From: Oreohelix idahoensis
Taxonomy: Eukaryota > Mollusca > Gastropoda > Stylommatophora > Oreohelicidae
DNA: 64,000 nucleotides
Direction: 5' to 3'
NCBI GenBank assembly: GCA_024509875.1
Contig: JAMPIV010014129.1
Span: 319,001 to 383,000 of the forward strand
Shown one piece after another: positions 22,441 through 36,480 of this stretch. The notes under the pieces were generated by a model. It searched no databases and was not told where the DNA came from. It saw only the letters and a list, made by a program, of their open reading frames with translations. A program made the translations under genes and the position numbers. The number at the start of each line of letters is the position of its first letter. The stretch's first letter is position 1.

Positions 22441-22534
22441 TAATGTTAATGCCATTTGTTATAAATAATAATAAATATACATGCGTACGAGTTATATTTG
22501 TTATTATATTAGTGGTAGTATTAGTAATCAATCA

Positions 22535-23640
22535 ATCAATCAATACCCTTTAGCTCCCCGAGGAGCATAGGCCTTCAACAAACACATGCTAAGTCATTAT
22601 ACTGTTGTCTATAGCTATATACTGTTGTAAATTTCTTGAGTTTTAATTTTGTTTTAGCCAACAGAAGATGGTGGTCTGATACCACATCTGCCCCTCTATA
22701 TACTTTTATATCAAGCAATGATGACCTAAACTTCTTACTTATGCATATGTGATCAATCTGATTCTCAGTTCTGTGGTCTGGTGATATCCATGTTGCTTTA
22801 TGTATTAATTTATGTGGAAATATGCTTCCTCCTATAGCTAGTTGATTTGAAGCACAGAAGTTAGCTAATGGTTCCCCATTCTCGTTCATCATACCTAATC
22901 CATACTTTCCTATAATTTCTTCAAAGCCGATGTTTCCTGGTCCTATTTTCGCGTTTAGGTCCTCCATTAAAATTGTGATATCCTTTCTTTTCTTTTTGGC
23001 CAAGACATTTTGTAGTCTGGTGTAAAAGTCTTCTTTCTCAGATTCTTCTTTATCATTATTTGGTGCATAACATTGGATGATGTTTATATTTTACTTTCTT
23101 TTTGGCTGATTTAAACTTAGCTGTTATAATTCGGAGTCCCATTTCTTCCAATTCTATAAGTGCCTTCTGTGCTTCCTTAGGTAGCATTATAGCCACCCCT
23201 TCACTGTGGTGGGCTCTTTCCTCCTCATGTCCTGAGGACAAGACCATTTCTCCTGTGATGAATCTCCTCCTCTCTATGCCCTTCCACCGTGTCTCGCAGA
23301 GACCCAGGATATCAATCCTGTAATTTGTCATTTCCGCTGCCACCTGTGCAGTCTTCCCTTGTTCGCATAGAGTGCGAACATTCCAGGTGTCAATCCTGGA
23401 GATTGTCCTAGACGAAAAAAGGTTAGTCGGCAACCCAGACTCCTGTCGGCATTTATATTCTGTATTTGTCTTGTCCATGTTTGATGAAGTTTTTTTGGTA
23501 AAAAGTTTTTTTACGGGATGGGGTAACCAGTCCCATGCCCAACCCTCCTTAGTTACTTTTTACGACATGCATGGTGGGGTACAGTGTTACTATTCTTTGC
23601 TCCCTTTCGGGCCCCGGTAACACACGGGTGAGTATTAGTA
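22535..23640 (-). pseudogene. LINE deletion derivative: EEP endonuclease joined to the 3' tail
   Basis: Minus strand. From 23440 the frame reads DTWNVRTLCEQGKTAQVA, then LGLCETRWKG (metal-binding Glu) and SSGHEEERAHHSEGVA. A frameshift near 23060 is followed by DITILMEDLNAKIG (Asp/Asn motif) and SDHHLLLAKTKLKLKK (catalytic Asp-His). These are exonuclease-endonuclease-phosphatase motifs. Directly after KLKKF the sequence jumps to the LINE 3' end (TGTTTGTTGAAGGCCTATGC) with an ATTG-repeat tail at 22528-22548. The whole reverse transcriptase is deleted. The 5' untranslated part runs to about 23640. Confidence 0.88.
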
Positions 23641-23704
23641 ATAGTAGCATTAAAATAGTATTAATGACAGAAGGTGGCAAGTATCAACTGTAATAGTATT
23701 ATTA

Positions 23705-23966
23705 TGAGCGTCCGATTGACAAAGTGGTTAGTGCGCTGGTTTCTCGGGGCACAGGTACCAGGTTCGAATCACGGTACCTACACGCTCCAGTATACCCAGC
23801 TGTAAATGGGTACCTGACTCTGCTCTTTGAGTTAGGGAAGGAAAAGAGCGAGAAAGGAAACTGGTCACCCAACATCTCAATACTGGACCTAGTATGGTGA
23901 AGTCTCTAACACTTCACTCCACTACGACAGAATCTGCTATTGGATTATCTTTACCTTTTGTATTAT
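23705..23966 (+). mobile_element. tRNA-derived SINE, family 1 (copy b)
   Basis: The head GAGCGTCCGATTGACAAAGT holds the A-box-like GTGGTTAGTGCGCTGG and the B box AGGTTCGAATC. The body has CCCAGCTGTAAATGGGTACC and GAGTTAGGGAAGG, and the tail TAGTATGGTGAAGTCTCTAA, then TTATCTTTACC. It is the best-preserved member of this family in the window. Confidence 0.9.
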
Positions 23967-24149
23967 AAAATGCCAGACCACAAGATCATTTACATTAAGA
24001 CATGCGCTATTATATAACCGACGCACCTTATGTCTGGGTTGTACGCCAAAGCGAAACAACACTCCTATTTGAAACAATAAAAGCTGTACATGTGTATTAA
24101 AAAATTGATCTATTAATGTTGAATAATGCTGAGTAATTGTGGTAATTTT

Positions 24150-24475
24150 TAGATAGGTGATTAAGATAGATTCTGGTCCCGTCTGAATAGAACTAGAACA
24201 GGTGGTAACTCAGTGAGAGATAAAGGTAAAGAAATAGATTTCACGAGTGAAATGGTGGAAAAGGTAGAGTCTGTCCCTGGATTGAGAAGATCCTCTAGTC
24301 CAGCCTATCTTTTACGACTGTGATTTGTTTATCAGACAGTTTACCTTTCTGTATATATATTAACATACTACACTATTAGACGCACACACGTGAAAAACTA
24401 TATTAATGGAGTAGGGAATATTGGGACGAGCTGACCGACACAGGTAATAAAGTTTTATGTTAAGTTTATTTAGCG
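24150..24475 (+). repeat. R1 fragment, start region
   Basis: GGTCCCGTCTGAATAGAACT, AGAAATAGATTTCACGAGTG and GTCTGTCCCTGGATT align with 18850-19250. It stops at about 24475, where an unrelated GC-richer segment (CGGCACCGGCGGTCAG) begins. Confidence 0.8.
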
Positions 24476-24720
24476 GCACCGGCGGTCAGTTATCGACGTC
24501 TTTTGTAGTCAATAAAAGAGAGCGAGTTATGTAACACCTCTGATTAACACCAGAACGGGAACCGTCTACGTGGGGAAGAAATCTCTGCAGGAACGGCGGA
24601 ACCTGGCGGCGAAGTTGTGAAAAATAGCTTTGATTCACGGTTCGACTGCAAAAGTTCCCGAGAATCAGGCAGAGATGAAAAATCTCGCATGTAGCTAACG
24701 ATTTCTATTCATTTAATATA

Positions 24721-25522
24721 CGAGGCGTGTTCAAATGAAACCCGACCGTGCTTCGCCAAGTGGACATTCGTAGGAGGAGCATGATGACGTCACATCTGAC
24801 ATAATAAGCACATACGCATGTACAAGTGTGTAAGTGTTCATTCTCCTAGTATTCATTGGTTGTGCTGCAGACCGTTAAAATAATGGCCGGTGTGATAAGG
24901 AATCCGTCCCAAAAATTCAAGTCACAGATTTCCGCCGGTACGGTTATGCTGACCGTATTTTTTACCATGAAGAGCTTCTATTGGTAGACTTTAAAGAGCC
25001 TGGCGTGTACATCAATGCCATCCGCTACAAAGACACACTAGACAACCTGCATACAGCCATCAAGAATAAACGACCCGGCATGCTTTTGCGTGGTGTGATT
25101 CTGTTGCACGACAATGCTCGTCCACATGTTGCGAACATCGTGCAGGAAGCGTTAGCAAGGAAAAGGTGGGAAGTTCCGCCACACCCAGCCTACAGCCTCG
25201 ATCTGTCACCATGTGACTTTCATTTGTTCGGACCCTTAAAAAAATCTCTAAAGGGACAACGATTCGACTCCGGTGCAGACGTCAGGGCCTCGGTGACCAA
25301 ATGGTTCAATAAGCAACCAAAGTCATTTTTCTCGGACGGCATCCGAAGTCTACCCAAGCAGTGGGATGCGTGTCTGAATGCCTATGGTGACTATTTCTAA
25401 AGGACCCCAGTGAGTACTTGCTTCATAACAATTGCTGTATTTAATTCTACTACTCCTGCTGATGTACCTGACATATATTTGTTATAAAGCCACTGGGACG
25501 GGTTTCATTTGAACACACCTCA
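24721..25522 (+). mobile_element. Mariner-like transposon, internally deleted
   Basis: Terminal inverted repeats of about 30 bp: the left is CGAGGCGTGTTCAAATGAAA-CCCG and the right, reverse-complemented, is TGAGGTGTGTTCAAATGAAA-CCCG. A TA dinucleotide flanks each end, the target duplication of Tc1/mariner elements. At 802 bp it is shorter than the usual ~1.3 kb mariner. It appears to lie within an inverted R1 region, since R1-like DNA resumes at about 25540. Confidence 0.92.
24981..25400 (+). pseudogene. Mariner transposase, C-terminal half
   Basis: The frame contains DFKEPGVYINAIRY, GVILLHDNARPHVA (second catalytic Asp) and HPAYSLDLSPCDFHLFGPL (third Asp region), then ends normally at YGDYF. 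The N-terminal DNA-binding helix-turn-helix and the first catalytic Asp (in a D-E-T-W-type motif) are absent. A start-like ATGGCCGGTGTG at about 24883 is followed by a short out-of-frame remnant. Tc1/mariner transposases cut and paste at TA sites through a DDD/E triad; with one Asp lost this copy cannot be active, although its ends could still be mobilised. Confidence 0.92.
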
Positions 25523-25539
25523 TATATAGGCATCTTTTA

Positions 25540-26060
25540 AAAATTCAGTTATCAATAGCGCCAGAGATTTGAAGAAAGTACCTAGCTCATATATGAGAGC
25601 CAAACAAGAATTTTTGATTTCTTTTATACGTGGAGATTAATTCATTTTTTGTGCTGCGGTAATAATATATTAGAGTTTTGCGTGATTTAATCGTTAAAGT
25701 TTCTTCATTATATTTCACTGGGATTTTGTGTTAAGCTGAATAACGTATTAAATAAACTTATAGCTAAATTTTCTCCAGCCGTAAACGTAATTTAATTTCT
25801 TGCTATTCCTCAGTAGGAGAGGCTTAAAATATTAAAAGACGTTAGACGATCGATAATTTGTTTGATACTATTTATTTCTATTTTCATCATGCGTAAATTT
25901 TAAGTGACTAGTGTTCATAACTCGTGGTTTCTTTTATATATAGATAATTAAATACCGGAGTGATTTACATGTCTTACCTAAAACGCGGGTGTTAGAATAT
26001 AATTATAGTATGATTACCTGTTATCTATTCTCTTTTATATAGGTAGAGCATACCTTTGCG
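25540..26060 (-). repeat. R1 fragment, end region, inverted
   Basis: On the minus strand AACTAGTCACTTAAAATTTA, CCCAGTGAAATATAATG and a following TTAAATCACGCAAAACTC segment align with 20360-20700 and 30830-31090 of the + strand R1 copies. Identity is clearly lower than between those two. Confidence 0.6.
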
Positions 26061-27118
26061 ATCCAGCAGTTCTTATAGAGATGTATGGCCAGATGTCTTA
26101 TACAAACATTGTCGGTGAAAATCTGATGTTGGAGACCCTTCGCGGTCCACCTTCTCCATCCATGAGAGTGGTTAAATAACCAGAACACTTCAATCTAAAA
26201 TTTTTAAAATGTTAAACTGGAACGGGACTATGCCGGAAGGTTTTTCCATCTTATCCATATAAATATTACTGGCCTGATGGGGCAGAACTTACAGCACTAA
26301 TTTTCTTTAAAAACCATATGACAGTAAAGTTTTCCTACCACCAAATTCTACACAGAGAATTCACGGTCATACTCGGCTATTTCCTTCCGAGAACAGCCTG
26401 GGAGTAACATTCTGTTGTTTTTTTTACACATTCACTACGACAGAGATAGTCACAGCCACTGGATGCTAGACCACTCCGGGAAAAAAAATCTATATTAACT
26501 TATAAATTTCCAGGACAGTGCCACCACCTAGAAAAACTTATCCCAAACCAATACCTGCAGTACGAAGAGGAATACCCAGGAAAAAATAATCAACGCACCA
26601 ATTCAGCGACCCTCCAAAAAAAATAGCTGTTGCCTAAACAGAGAGTCTGGGGCTGAACTGGACAAATAATAGGACTCATAATGGTCTTAAATACAATGTG
26701 TTTGATACATTCCATGGAATGTATGCAGTGTCGGCAGAGGGGTAAGCATAACTGAAGTGAGCTCACTGTATGTGTGTAAAGAGTGAAACAGAACGAAAGA
26801 ACTTATTTCTTAAGTTACTACTAATATAACATCTTCTTTTTATTTATCTCTCACTAATCTGAATGCCTACGGGATAGTTAAATCGAGGACTTATTCTTTA
26901 CCCGTCCTGACTGCCCCCTTCTCCCATTGTTAATTATTTGATCTTTTTGGGTATATTACCTCGGGTGGGATCTTTCTAAATTTTCCTATACAAGAGGGAA
27001 GGCCTATTAGATTTATATTTTCATTTCTCTGATAAAACTAAAAATGTATTTCTTGATGTTGTGATATTTAGCAAAAATAAATTTAATAAACTTTACTCTA
27101 TAGTGTCTGTCAAACCCC
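26061..27118. other. No gene recognised
   Basis: Short open frames only. No shared repeats, transposon ends or RNA-gene boxes were noticed. Confidence 0.5.
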
Positions 27119-27158
27119 TGATATATATATCTATATATATATATATATATATATATAT

Positions 27159-27234
<76 letters not shown>

Positions 27235-27244
27235 TTATATATAT

Positions 27245-27293
<49 letters not shown>
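27119..27293. repeat. (TA)n microsatellite
   Basis: About 85 TA units with TATCTA, TAGATA and TGTATATTTA interruptions. Open frames spelling IYIYIY are artefacts. Confidence 0.97.
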
Positions 27294-27296
<3 letters not shown>

Positions 27297-27399
27297 CATA
27301 GTTTGTTTTCACATCTGTACGTAGTAGTTATATGTCACAGAAGTTTGTGTACTTAAGTGTTGTGTACCTTGTATGTTGTACAAGGAGAGTAAGGGCGTC

Positions 27400-27610
27400 T
27401 GAAAGTTAAAAAGAGTCGTAAGATAGGCTGGATTAGAGCAATTACTCAATCCAAGACTGCCTTTTTCTCTCTAAACTATCACCTTTTCCCTACTCGTTTA
27501 CCCCTCCTCGTGAAACAATACTATTTCTACCACCTTCCTTTCACATAGCTGTCACTATCACATCTGCTTCAGCGGGACCATAAATATCTCAGTCCTATCT
27601 TCTCACAATT
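27400..27610 (-). repeat. R1 start region, inverted
   Basis: On the minus strand GGTCCCGCTGAAGCAG, then a GAAATAGTATTGTTTCACGA stretch and AATCCAGCCTATCTTACGAC, correspond to the R1 start at 18850-18990. Immediately to the right, R1 middle sequence runs on the + strand, so an inverted junction lies near 27610. Confidence 0.65.
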
Positions 27611-28475
27611 TACGACACCCCCCAAAAGGTCAAAGCTTAGCACTATGGTATAGAATTTGAATATACTGTCAAGAACAGAGTTTCTAATTAATCTATCCTG
27701 AAAAAAATGAACAGTATTAGCAAACATAAGAAGAAAAAGAAGCAAAGTGAGTATAATGATTATAGAATGGAAGAATTATTCACTCCTGCTTTCTCTCGCT
27801 CTGACAAACATGTGGCCACATTTCAATCTCGCTTACCTAATTGCTGATTTACAACGTCTGGAACAGGACTCCTTGGTACACACAACAGATCTAGTGTTGG
27901 GTTTTTCTTTTTTGGCAAAACAAGCCCCAGTTCCTCAAATTTACTGATTAATCCTCTTATTTGGGGAACGCTTGCTTTGTTACTGTTTATTGAATCTGTT
28001 CATGTCACAGCAATTAGTCCAGTTAGGAAAACACTTTCGAGATCTAATGTTCACAGTGTACAGTAACTTGAAATATTCGGTAGCTAAATAGAATGTCAGG
28101 TAGATAAATCTTTTCTAGATAAATCCTCTTCACAACACATTGGTCGGTAGTCGGGTGATGTTAAATTTGATAACTTCGCCACAACGGGCTGAATGTAAAT
28201 GAAAATAATGGAAAAGAAAGCTGGGTAGCTATATGTCCAGTTAAATTCTATTCTTATAGTCTTTTATTGGTACTCTCTCTCTTTCTGGGTGAAACAAGAG
28301 GGCCAAACAGGTCAACCTCGAAGACCCGGTTTTTTTGTATATAGAAGAAAGTTTTTGGTACTGTTGTACTTAGACCCGTTCTCTCCTATTCAGGTTTAGG
28401 CCGCTGGTAGGTTTTGGGTTGTGACCAGTACTAGATTTGTAGGAAGAAAATACAAACATTTAATCACAATATAGT
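27611..28475 (+). repeat. R1 middle region, left of the ORF1 insertion
   Basis: AACAGTATTAGCAAACAT, GTGGCCACATTTC, TCTGGAACAGGACTCC and CAACGGGCTGAATGTAAATG align with 19490-20000 of the uninterrupted copy. R1 resumes after the ORF1 fragment at about 30723, so the two flank a later insertion. Confidence 0.8.
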
Positions 28476-30722
28476 GCCGGGACCGGCCCTTCTATAACTC
28501 CGGACACGACTGAGTTAGCTGTGACATGCGTCGACCCGACTGAGAGTCAGAGTGGCCCGACCCCTTGCCTAGATAAAGAAGACCCAGAACATAAAGAAAT
28601 ATGTAGAGCGTTACGACAGCTGGAGAAAAGAAAACAAGCGCTTCTATCCAGGCTGCACCCACCCGACTCGTCAGCAGTAACCCGGTCTATGACAGAGAAG
28701 CCGCACGATGCCGAGATGACAGCCGACCCACCTGCAAGCACTATGAAGGAAGTGATAGAGGCAGATCCTCAACACAGACAGGTACAAGAGGAAGATGTCG
28801 CAGAGACCATTTTAGATGCACTTCGAAGACTTGAAGACGGAGACGAGTCCCTTAGGCTCACTCTTCAAGAAGCAACAGTAGAAGTAGCTCCAGACGTGCT
28901 GGACATCGAAACCACTGAGAAGCAAGCTACCATTCCTGATCCTGAGGAAAAAACAGCTGACAACTCAAAGGCTCAGACGCAAGATATCACACCGAATAAC
29001 CAAGAACAAGATTCGAACCAAGCCTGTAGAAGGAAACAAAGACCAAACACTAAAAATACAAGCAACTCAGAAACGATACAGGAGAGGATTGTTAAGATCA
29101 CCCAGACGTCAGGAAGTGAGGTCTCACTCAGGGCCCTACCCGACAACAAAGTGATCAACATCCTCGAGGTGATAACTGGACGGAGAGGTATCGCCAAAGT
29201 AGGGAGGCACGAAAAGGGAGTAGTGCTTTCTCTCAACAACACAGACAAAACAACCTCGCTGATGATCGAACTGGAATCCGGTCCAAAGGAAATCCAGTTG
29301 CCCCACCAAATAAAGGGGTGGGGGGAAAAGACAAGGCAACAAAGAAGTTGGTCATCAGAGGGGTGGATACAAGATGTTCCGAAGGCGAGGTCCACAGACG
29401 CCTTCAAGCTGAAAACACAAATCTTAAAATCACGCAGGTCGAAAGGCTAAAAACCTGGGCCAAGAAAGATACCAATCTGATGATAGTCATGTAGAAGGAT
29501 CGACAAGACCCGAGAGACTGACGCTCGAAACCACAACCAAAAAGACAGAAGCCTATATCCCTCCGGTGATGCAGTGCTCCAACTGCCAGCAGTTCTCGCA
29601 CACAAAAAAAGACGTGCAGGAGAGATGCAGTTTGCCGGTATTGTGCGGGTAGTCACCAATATGGCGACTGCCCCAGGGCAAAGGAGGACCGCAACTACAA
29701 AGAAACTAACGAAAACCGTATCTGTGCAAACTGCCACGGAAACCACGGGGCAAGGTACAGAGGATGCCCTGTGTTCCAGGAAACTAAGAGCATCTTGAAG
29801 GAGGCCGTGTCTAAAAACATACCCTTCAAAGAGGCCAAACACAGAGTGAATGCGGATGCTACAGAAAAAACAGCGCACGATTGACAGAAGACAGCTACAC
29901 AAGCTGACCGCTGAAATCAACGAAATGAAAAGGAAACAGCAGAACGAAAGCAGAAACAAGCAGGATCCCGTAGACGACAAGGACAGCGGTGAAGACATAA
30001 TAGATATGCAGAGCGCCAGAGAAATGTTACAGAGCGCCCAGGCAATGCTACAGGAAAACAAAATCCATCAAACACGAGATAGAAGTTGACATCGCCAAAC
30101 TCACAGATCTAAAGGCTGAGAACGAACAAATACTCAAAATAATTGAAACAACCATCAAACACGAGATAGAAGTTGACATCGCCAAACTCACAGAGCTAAA
30201 GGCAGAGAACGAACAAATACTCAAAAGAATTGAATCAGAGAGAAGGATCGTTGAGGATATCCTTACAAAAACTAGAGAACAAAACAAAGAAACGAAAGAC
30301 AAAATGAAAATCGACATCGTACAGCAAATGTTACTCAATCAAGACAGAGCATTAGCAGCCAGAAACGCTAGAACAGCTACTACCAACGATAATTGAAAAA
30401 GCACTGTCACAGATACAGGAGAGCAAGAAGACAAAAGCAACAGAAACTAGTAGCGTAGAAACACACAAAACTAAACGAGCCAGATAGTTGAGGCAGGACA
30501 TAAAAAACACCATGAGAGCGACACGGCACCACAAACGGACAAAGAGGAATCCAGACAGCCAGCAAGTGGTCCTTTTCAGGACCAGTCACCTCCAGGACTA
30601 CGAACGAGATACCAGTGAAGACGATAACACCCTATATACCCCAATTATAACCACATTTCAGGTTGAACAGGGTATCACAGCAACATAGTAGAAGAAAACA
30701 ACAACAACAACAACATCCCACC
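28476..30722 (+). pseudogene. ORF1 (Gag-like) of a non-LTR retrotransposon; no RT present
   Basis: An open frame of 309 codons (28521-29450, no ATG at its start) encodes an acidic, Glu/Asp/Gln-rich N-terminal part and then a basic region. After frame changes near 29330-29480 and 29610 three zinc knuckles follow in frame: CSNCQQFSHTKKD-C (with one extra base before the last Cys), CRYCAGSHQYGDC and CANCHGNHGARYRGC. This knuckle triplet is typical of ORF1 proteins of Jockey/CR1-type LINEs, which bind the element RNA. Next comes a coiled-coil tail with an 87-bp (29-residue) tandem duplication (30066-30238: IKHEIEVDIAKLT, then AENEQILK). A CAA-repeat tail lies at 30694-30712. No endonuclease or RT follows. 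It lies inside R1. Confidence 0.82.
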
Positions 30723-31250
30723 CCCGGTAACGGTATAATTTATTATTATCCATTCGGTTATTAACTTTAATTAGAAACCACAAGGGTATATCTTATTTTA
30801 TCGTTCTCATTAACCCGTGAAATAAATTCTAGTCATTTACAATAATACACATATAATGGATTAGAGATAAATATATATTTCGTTAGTACTACATTGCCTA
30901 GTGCATTTACTAGTCAATTAAAATATCTCTTTTCTCTTGGTGATAGCGAGTAATTAAATTAAAAATTTGCTATATGTTATTTTAATTCGCTAGTCACTTA
31001 ACACCAAAAATCCTAGTGAAATATAAATGACGAACTTAACAATTAAATCCCTCAAAATGCTAGTATTAATATTTACCGCAACACAGAAATCAAAAACTAT
31101 CTCCAACGAAAACTAAGAAACTCCACTAATACAAATGGTCTAGAAATCGAAGCTAGATGTTCTGAAAAATTATGTGGCTACTAGATAAACTGAGTTTAAA
31201 GGATGAGGTATATATATATGATTTAGGTAGAAATTCGCTAGCGATTGCCA
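30723..31250 (+). repeat. R1 end region, right of the ORF1 insertion
   Basis: GTATAATTTATTATTATCC, TGAAATAAATTCTAGTCATT, GAAATATAAATGACGAACTT and AATCGAAGCTAGATGTTCTG align with 20270-20800. Confidence 0.8.
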
Positions 31251-31885
31251 GATTTCACGCCTTAACCCGTATTCTGGGCAAATCTGCGGTTCGATTCTGA
31301 ATCAAAGTTAAATTTTACACTTATGCCGACCGTAAACGTCTCCAACGAACAACTAGTCTTTTGATCTCGTCTCGTCTGTAGCTAATTACGTTCACGAACG
31401 AACGATGCGGTCGGTAACTTGGTTATCCGCCCCTTATTCTACAATCGCTTAGTTCCCCCTGAGAAAGTGAACTTATCAAAAGGTACGACTTTTGAATTAT
31501 CGCTCTAGATTCTACAGATATACGACCCGTCCCCTCTCTCTACACGCGTCATAGTCTGGCCTGTCACTATTACAACGGTTGCCCAATCGCTGGCGTTATA
31601 ATTCAGTTAATGGCTCTTACTCGCTAGCTGTTTACCTGTCCCGTCGTGGACTAGTTAATCGGTCTGTTATAAACATTCCTAGTGCCTGTAAGACAATAGA
31701 GAAAAGAAAAAAATAGGCGTGGCTACAATATGAGTTTGACAGATATAGAAGTACGAGGGTTCTGCGTTAACAAATCGTGCATACTAATAAGAAAGCAACG
31801 TGGAAGCCAGGTGCGAGCAAAAACGTGTTGATACATGTAATCTATTTACATAACTCTGTCACGGTGATGTTGAGTAATGTGGAGA
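31251..31885. other. No gene recognised
   Basis: Unique-looking sequence with no open frame of note. The AATCTGCGGTTCGATTCTGAA stretch near 31282 resembles a B box but has no matching A box or tRNA fold. Confidence 0.5.
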
Positions 31886-32141
31886 ATCTAGTGTCAGATT
31901 GGCAGAATGATTAGAACGCTGGCCTCTCACAGCAATGGTACCGGGCTAGAAACACACTCTGATCAAGTCTGCCCAGCTGTAAATAGAACCTAACTCTGCT
32001 CTTGAGTTAGGGATGACAAAAGCAACGAAGAAGAGAACTGGTTTATCACACCTCTGGAAGCTGGACCTAGTATAGTGAAGTCTCTAACACTTCACTCCCC
32101 TACGCCAGTATCTGCTATAGTAAGAATTTTACCTTTACATT
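31886..32141 (+). mobile_element. tRNA-derived SINE, family 1 (copy c)
   Basis: The head GATTGGCAGAATGATTAGAA then CGCTGGCCTCTC is an A box; the B box is decayed (GGGCTAGAAAC). The body has CCCAGCTGTAAATAGAACCT and GAGTTAGGGATG, and the tail TAGTATAGTGAAGTCTCTAA then TTTTACCTTTAC. It is older-looking than the copy at 23705. Confidence 0.85.
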
Positions 32142-32239
32142 TTTAGAGCCAAGAATAATTGATTTTTGAAATTTCCATCCATTTGTGACTTTTATCATAC
32201 TGCTAGTCTTCTGGTGACACTTCGTATCAAATAGTCTAC

Positions 32240-34600
<2,361 letters not shown>

Positions 34601-34699
34601 ATAGTAATAGTAGTAAACGTAGTAGTAGTCATCGTAGTTGTCGCAATAGGAGTTGTAGTTGTATCAGTCGCAGATAAAGAAGAGATCTGTTGGTAAACC

Positions 34700-35560
34700 A
34701 CAGACTAACTTTTAGTGCGACATCCCCAATTCTATTTCAAATTTTCGAATTCAAGATTCAGTAGTGGTCGAGATCTAGAGTCCTAGCAATCAGTTCAAAA
34801 TTTTTGACAGTGGTACCTTTCACATTTTCCACATATTCGAGTTTTGCCTGTTTCCGGACAAACGAAGGTACGAAAATATCGCATGCAACATCACGTTTAC
34901 AACATTTGATACGGCGACTCACGAGGCGTGAAAAGAGCTCTTGAGATTGTTAGAAACGTGTTGGCATAGGATATAATACAGTATAATGTTCTTGTATACA
35001 GAGTTTCATTTATTGAAAAGCAAACCTGGGGAAAGGAGTACAATAGTTAACATGTAAGAAAAAAACGTCGAAAGGTGAGAGGCTGACAAACTTAAAGGAA
35101 CGATCGTGCAGGTTATTACAAGAAATAAAAGATAACGGTGTATAATAATAATAATAACTGAATAATAACAAATAATTATAATAGCAATTAGTAATAAAAA
35201 TAAATAATTTTTGCCTTTTGGGTGCGACAACCCACAAACGCCAGCTCCAACCCTCAGAAATGAGGTATCTTAGGAAGTTATTTGAAGTAGCAAGAAGAGA
35301 TATGGTCCGCAACGAGACGATACGTCGTGGTCTCAAAACCCAACTCCTTGCTTTTTTTTATCCCCTTGGTTAATATTTCACATTAACATGACACCTCAGC
35401 GTGAAATCTGGTTTTTTTTTTTAAACATGATTTAATAGAAGCCAGGAATTTGTGCTGACTCCTTGTAATGTCATTTTTTTGTACTTGTTATTATAGATTT
35501 TATTATTTTATTTTGTTTCTGCGACTTAAAAAGATTTGTTATATGTTAAAGTGTTTGTTA
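34700..35560. other. No gene recognised
   Basis: AT-rich single-copy-looking sequence; short motif-free open frames only. Confidence 0.5.
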
Positions 35561-36060
35561 AATGACAATTAATGCTATTTAGTTCCAGACGTACCGGGTT
35601 CGATTCCCAGCTGAGGGAAAATAATTTATGGAATAATGTTTTTTTTTTCAGAACCAGTACTTCTAATGATGTCATACTCCCCTTTGGTCTCATGGGCAGT
35701 GAGATCGGATGGATAGCCTTCTCGGATAAGGGCGAAAAAATAGGAGGTCCCGTGTGCAAGTTGCGCACGTTAAAAATCGCACGGCTGTTGGTCATCGTAA
35801 AGAGAAGGCCTATCAGGCCGCTGCCGTGGCAAAATTTAAAAATTAGAAACCTACCCACAACAAAAATATTTATAGAATGTGTGATTCCTATATACACACA
35901 TTGGGATTCTCGCCGGTGCTACGGAGTTCGTGCACTGTGATGAGATCCTCCTTGTGTAATCTAAGGGAGGAGATCGGAGCACTGATGGAGTTGTCAGTGT
36001 GCAATGAAGATAATCCTTAAAACCAAACCAAACCAAACCGAACCATACCAAACCAAACCA
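35561..36060 (+). mobile_element. SINE-like repeat with B box and (AACCA)n tail
   Basis: TACCGGGTTCGATTCCCAGC (35597-35616) is a good RNA polymerase III B box; the A box is not clear. A ~350-bp body with GGTCTCATGGGCAGTGAGAT and GGTGCTACGGAGTTCGTGC leads to an (AACCA)n tail at 36013-36058. Only one copy is present here, so the family and exact ends are uncertain. Confidence 0.5.
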
Positions 36061-36480
36061 ATGCTGTTTGTTTCATGTATATCCTTTGAGTAAAAGTAAG
36101 GATATAAAGATCTAAAAATAGAAAGTGATATGTTTTCAATCACGCTGTATTATCCACAAAAGTGTTTAGAAAAGAGAACACGCCATAAAAAAAAGGCTAA
36201 TCTAAAGTGGCGATACCATTATCGTATCTTTCCAAAACGTTTAAAGACTTGACACATGAACTACAGTAAATCGCTGAGAATAATTCTCTGTCTGCTTAAA
36301 CGCCAGGGCGTTTACCGAGAGACGCTAAATGATAATCGCGTCCTATTTTTCTCTCGTGTGCAGCCAGGATAAAGTTGATAGACATGTTGATAATGCCGTG
36401 AAGTTATCAACGTAACTGGCAGTGCCGAGTATTGTTCTTGATGTTGCTCCCTGCGGTTGTTACAATGGTTGAAATATAGC
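36061..36480. other. No gene recognised
   Basis: No open frame or repeat of note. The last 8 bases (AATATAGC) are the left target duplication of the adjacent MITE. Confidence 0.6.

Noticed and set aside
23705..23780. tRNA gene (also at 57343, 21937 and 7938)
   Set aside because: The A and B boxes are followed by SINE bodies and tails and repeated elsewhere; no proper anticodon stem or acceptor end.
27093..27299. IYIYIY frames in TA repeats (also near 9200, 49960 and 56700)
   Set aside because: Pure dinucleotide repeats encode alternating Ile/Tyr in every frame; not genes.
28973..29407. Long minus-strand frames of about 144 and 204 codons over the ORF1 region
   Set aside because: Antisense shadows of the ORF1 coding strand, whose knuckles are clearly on +.
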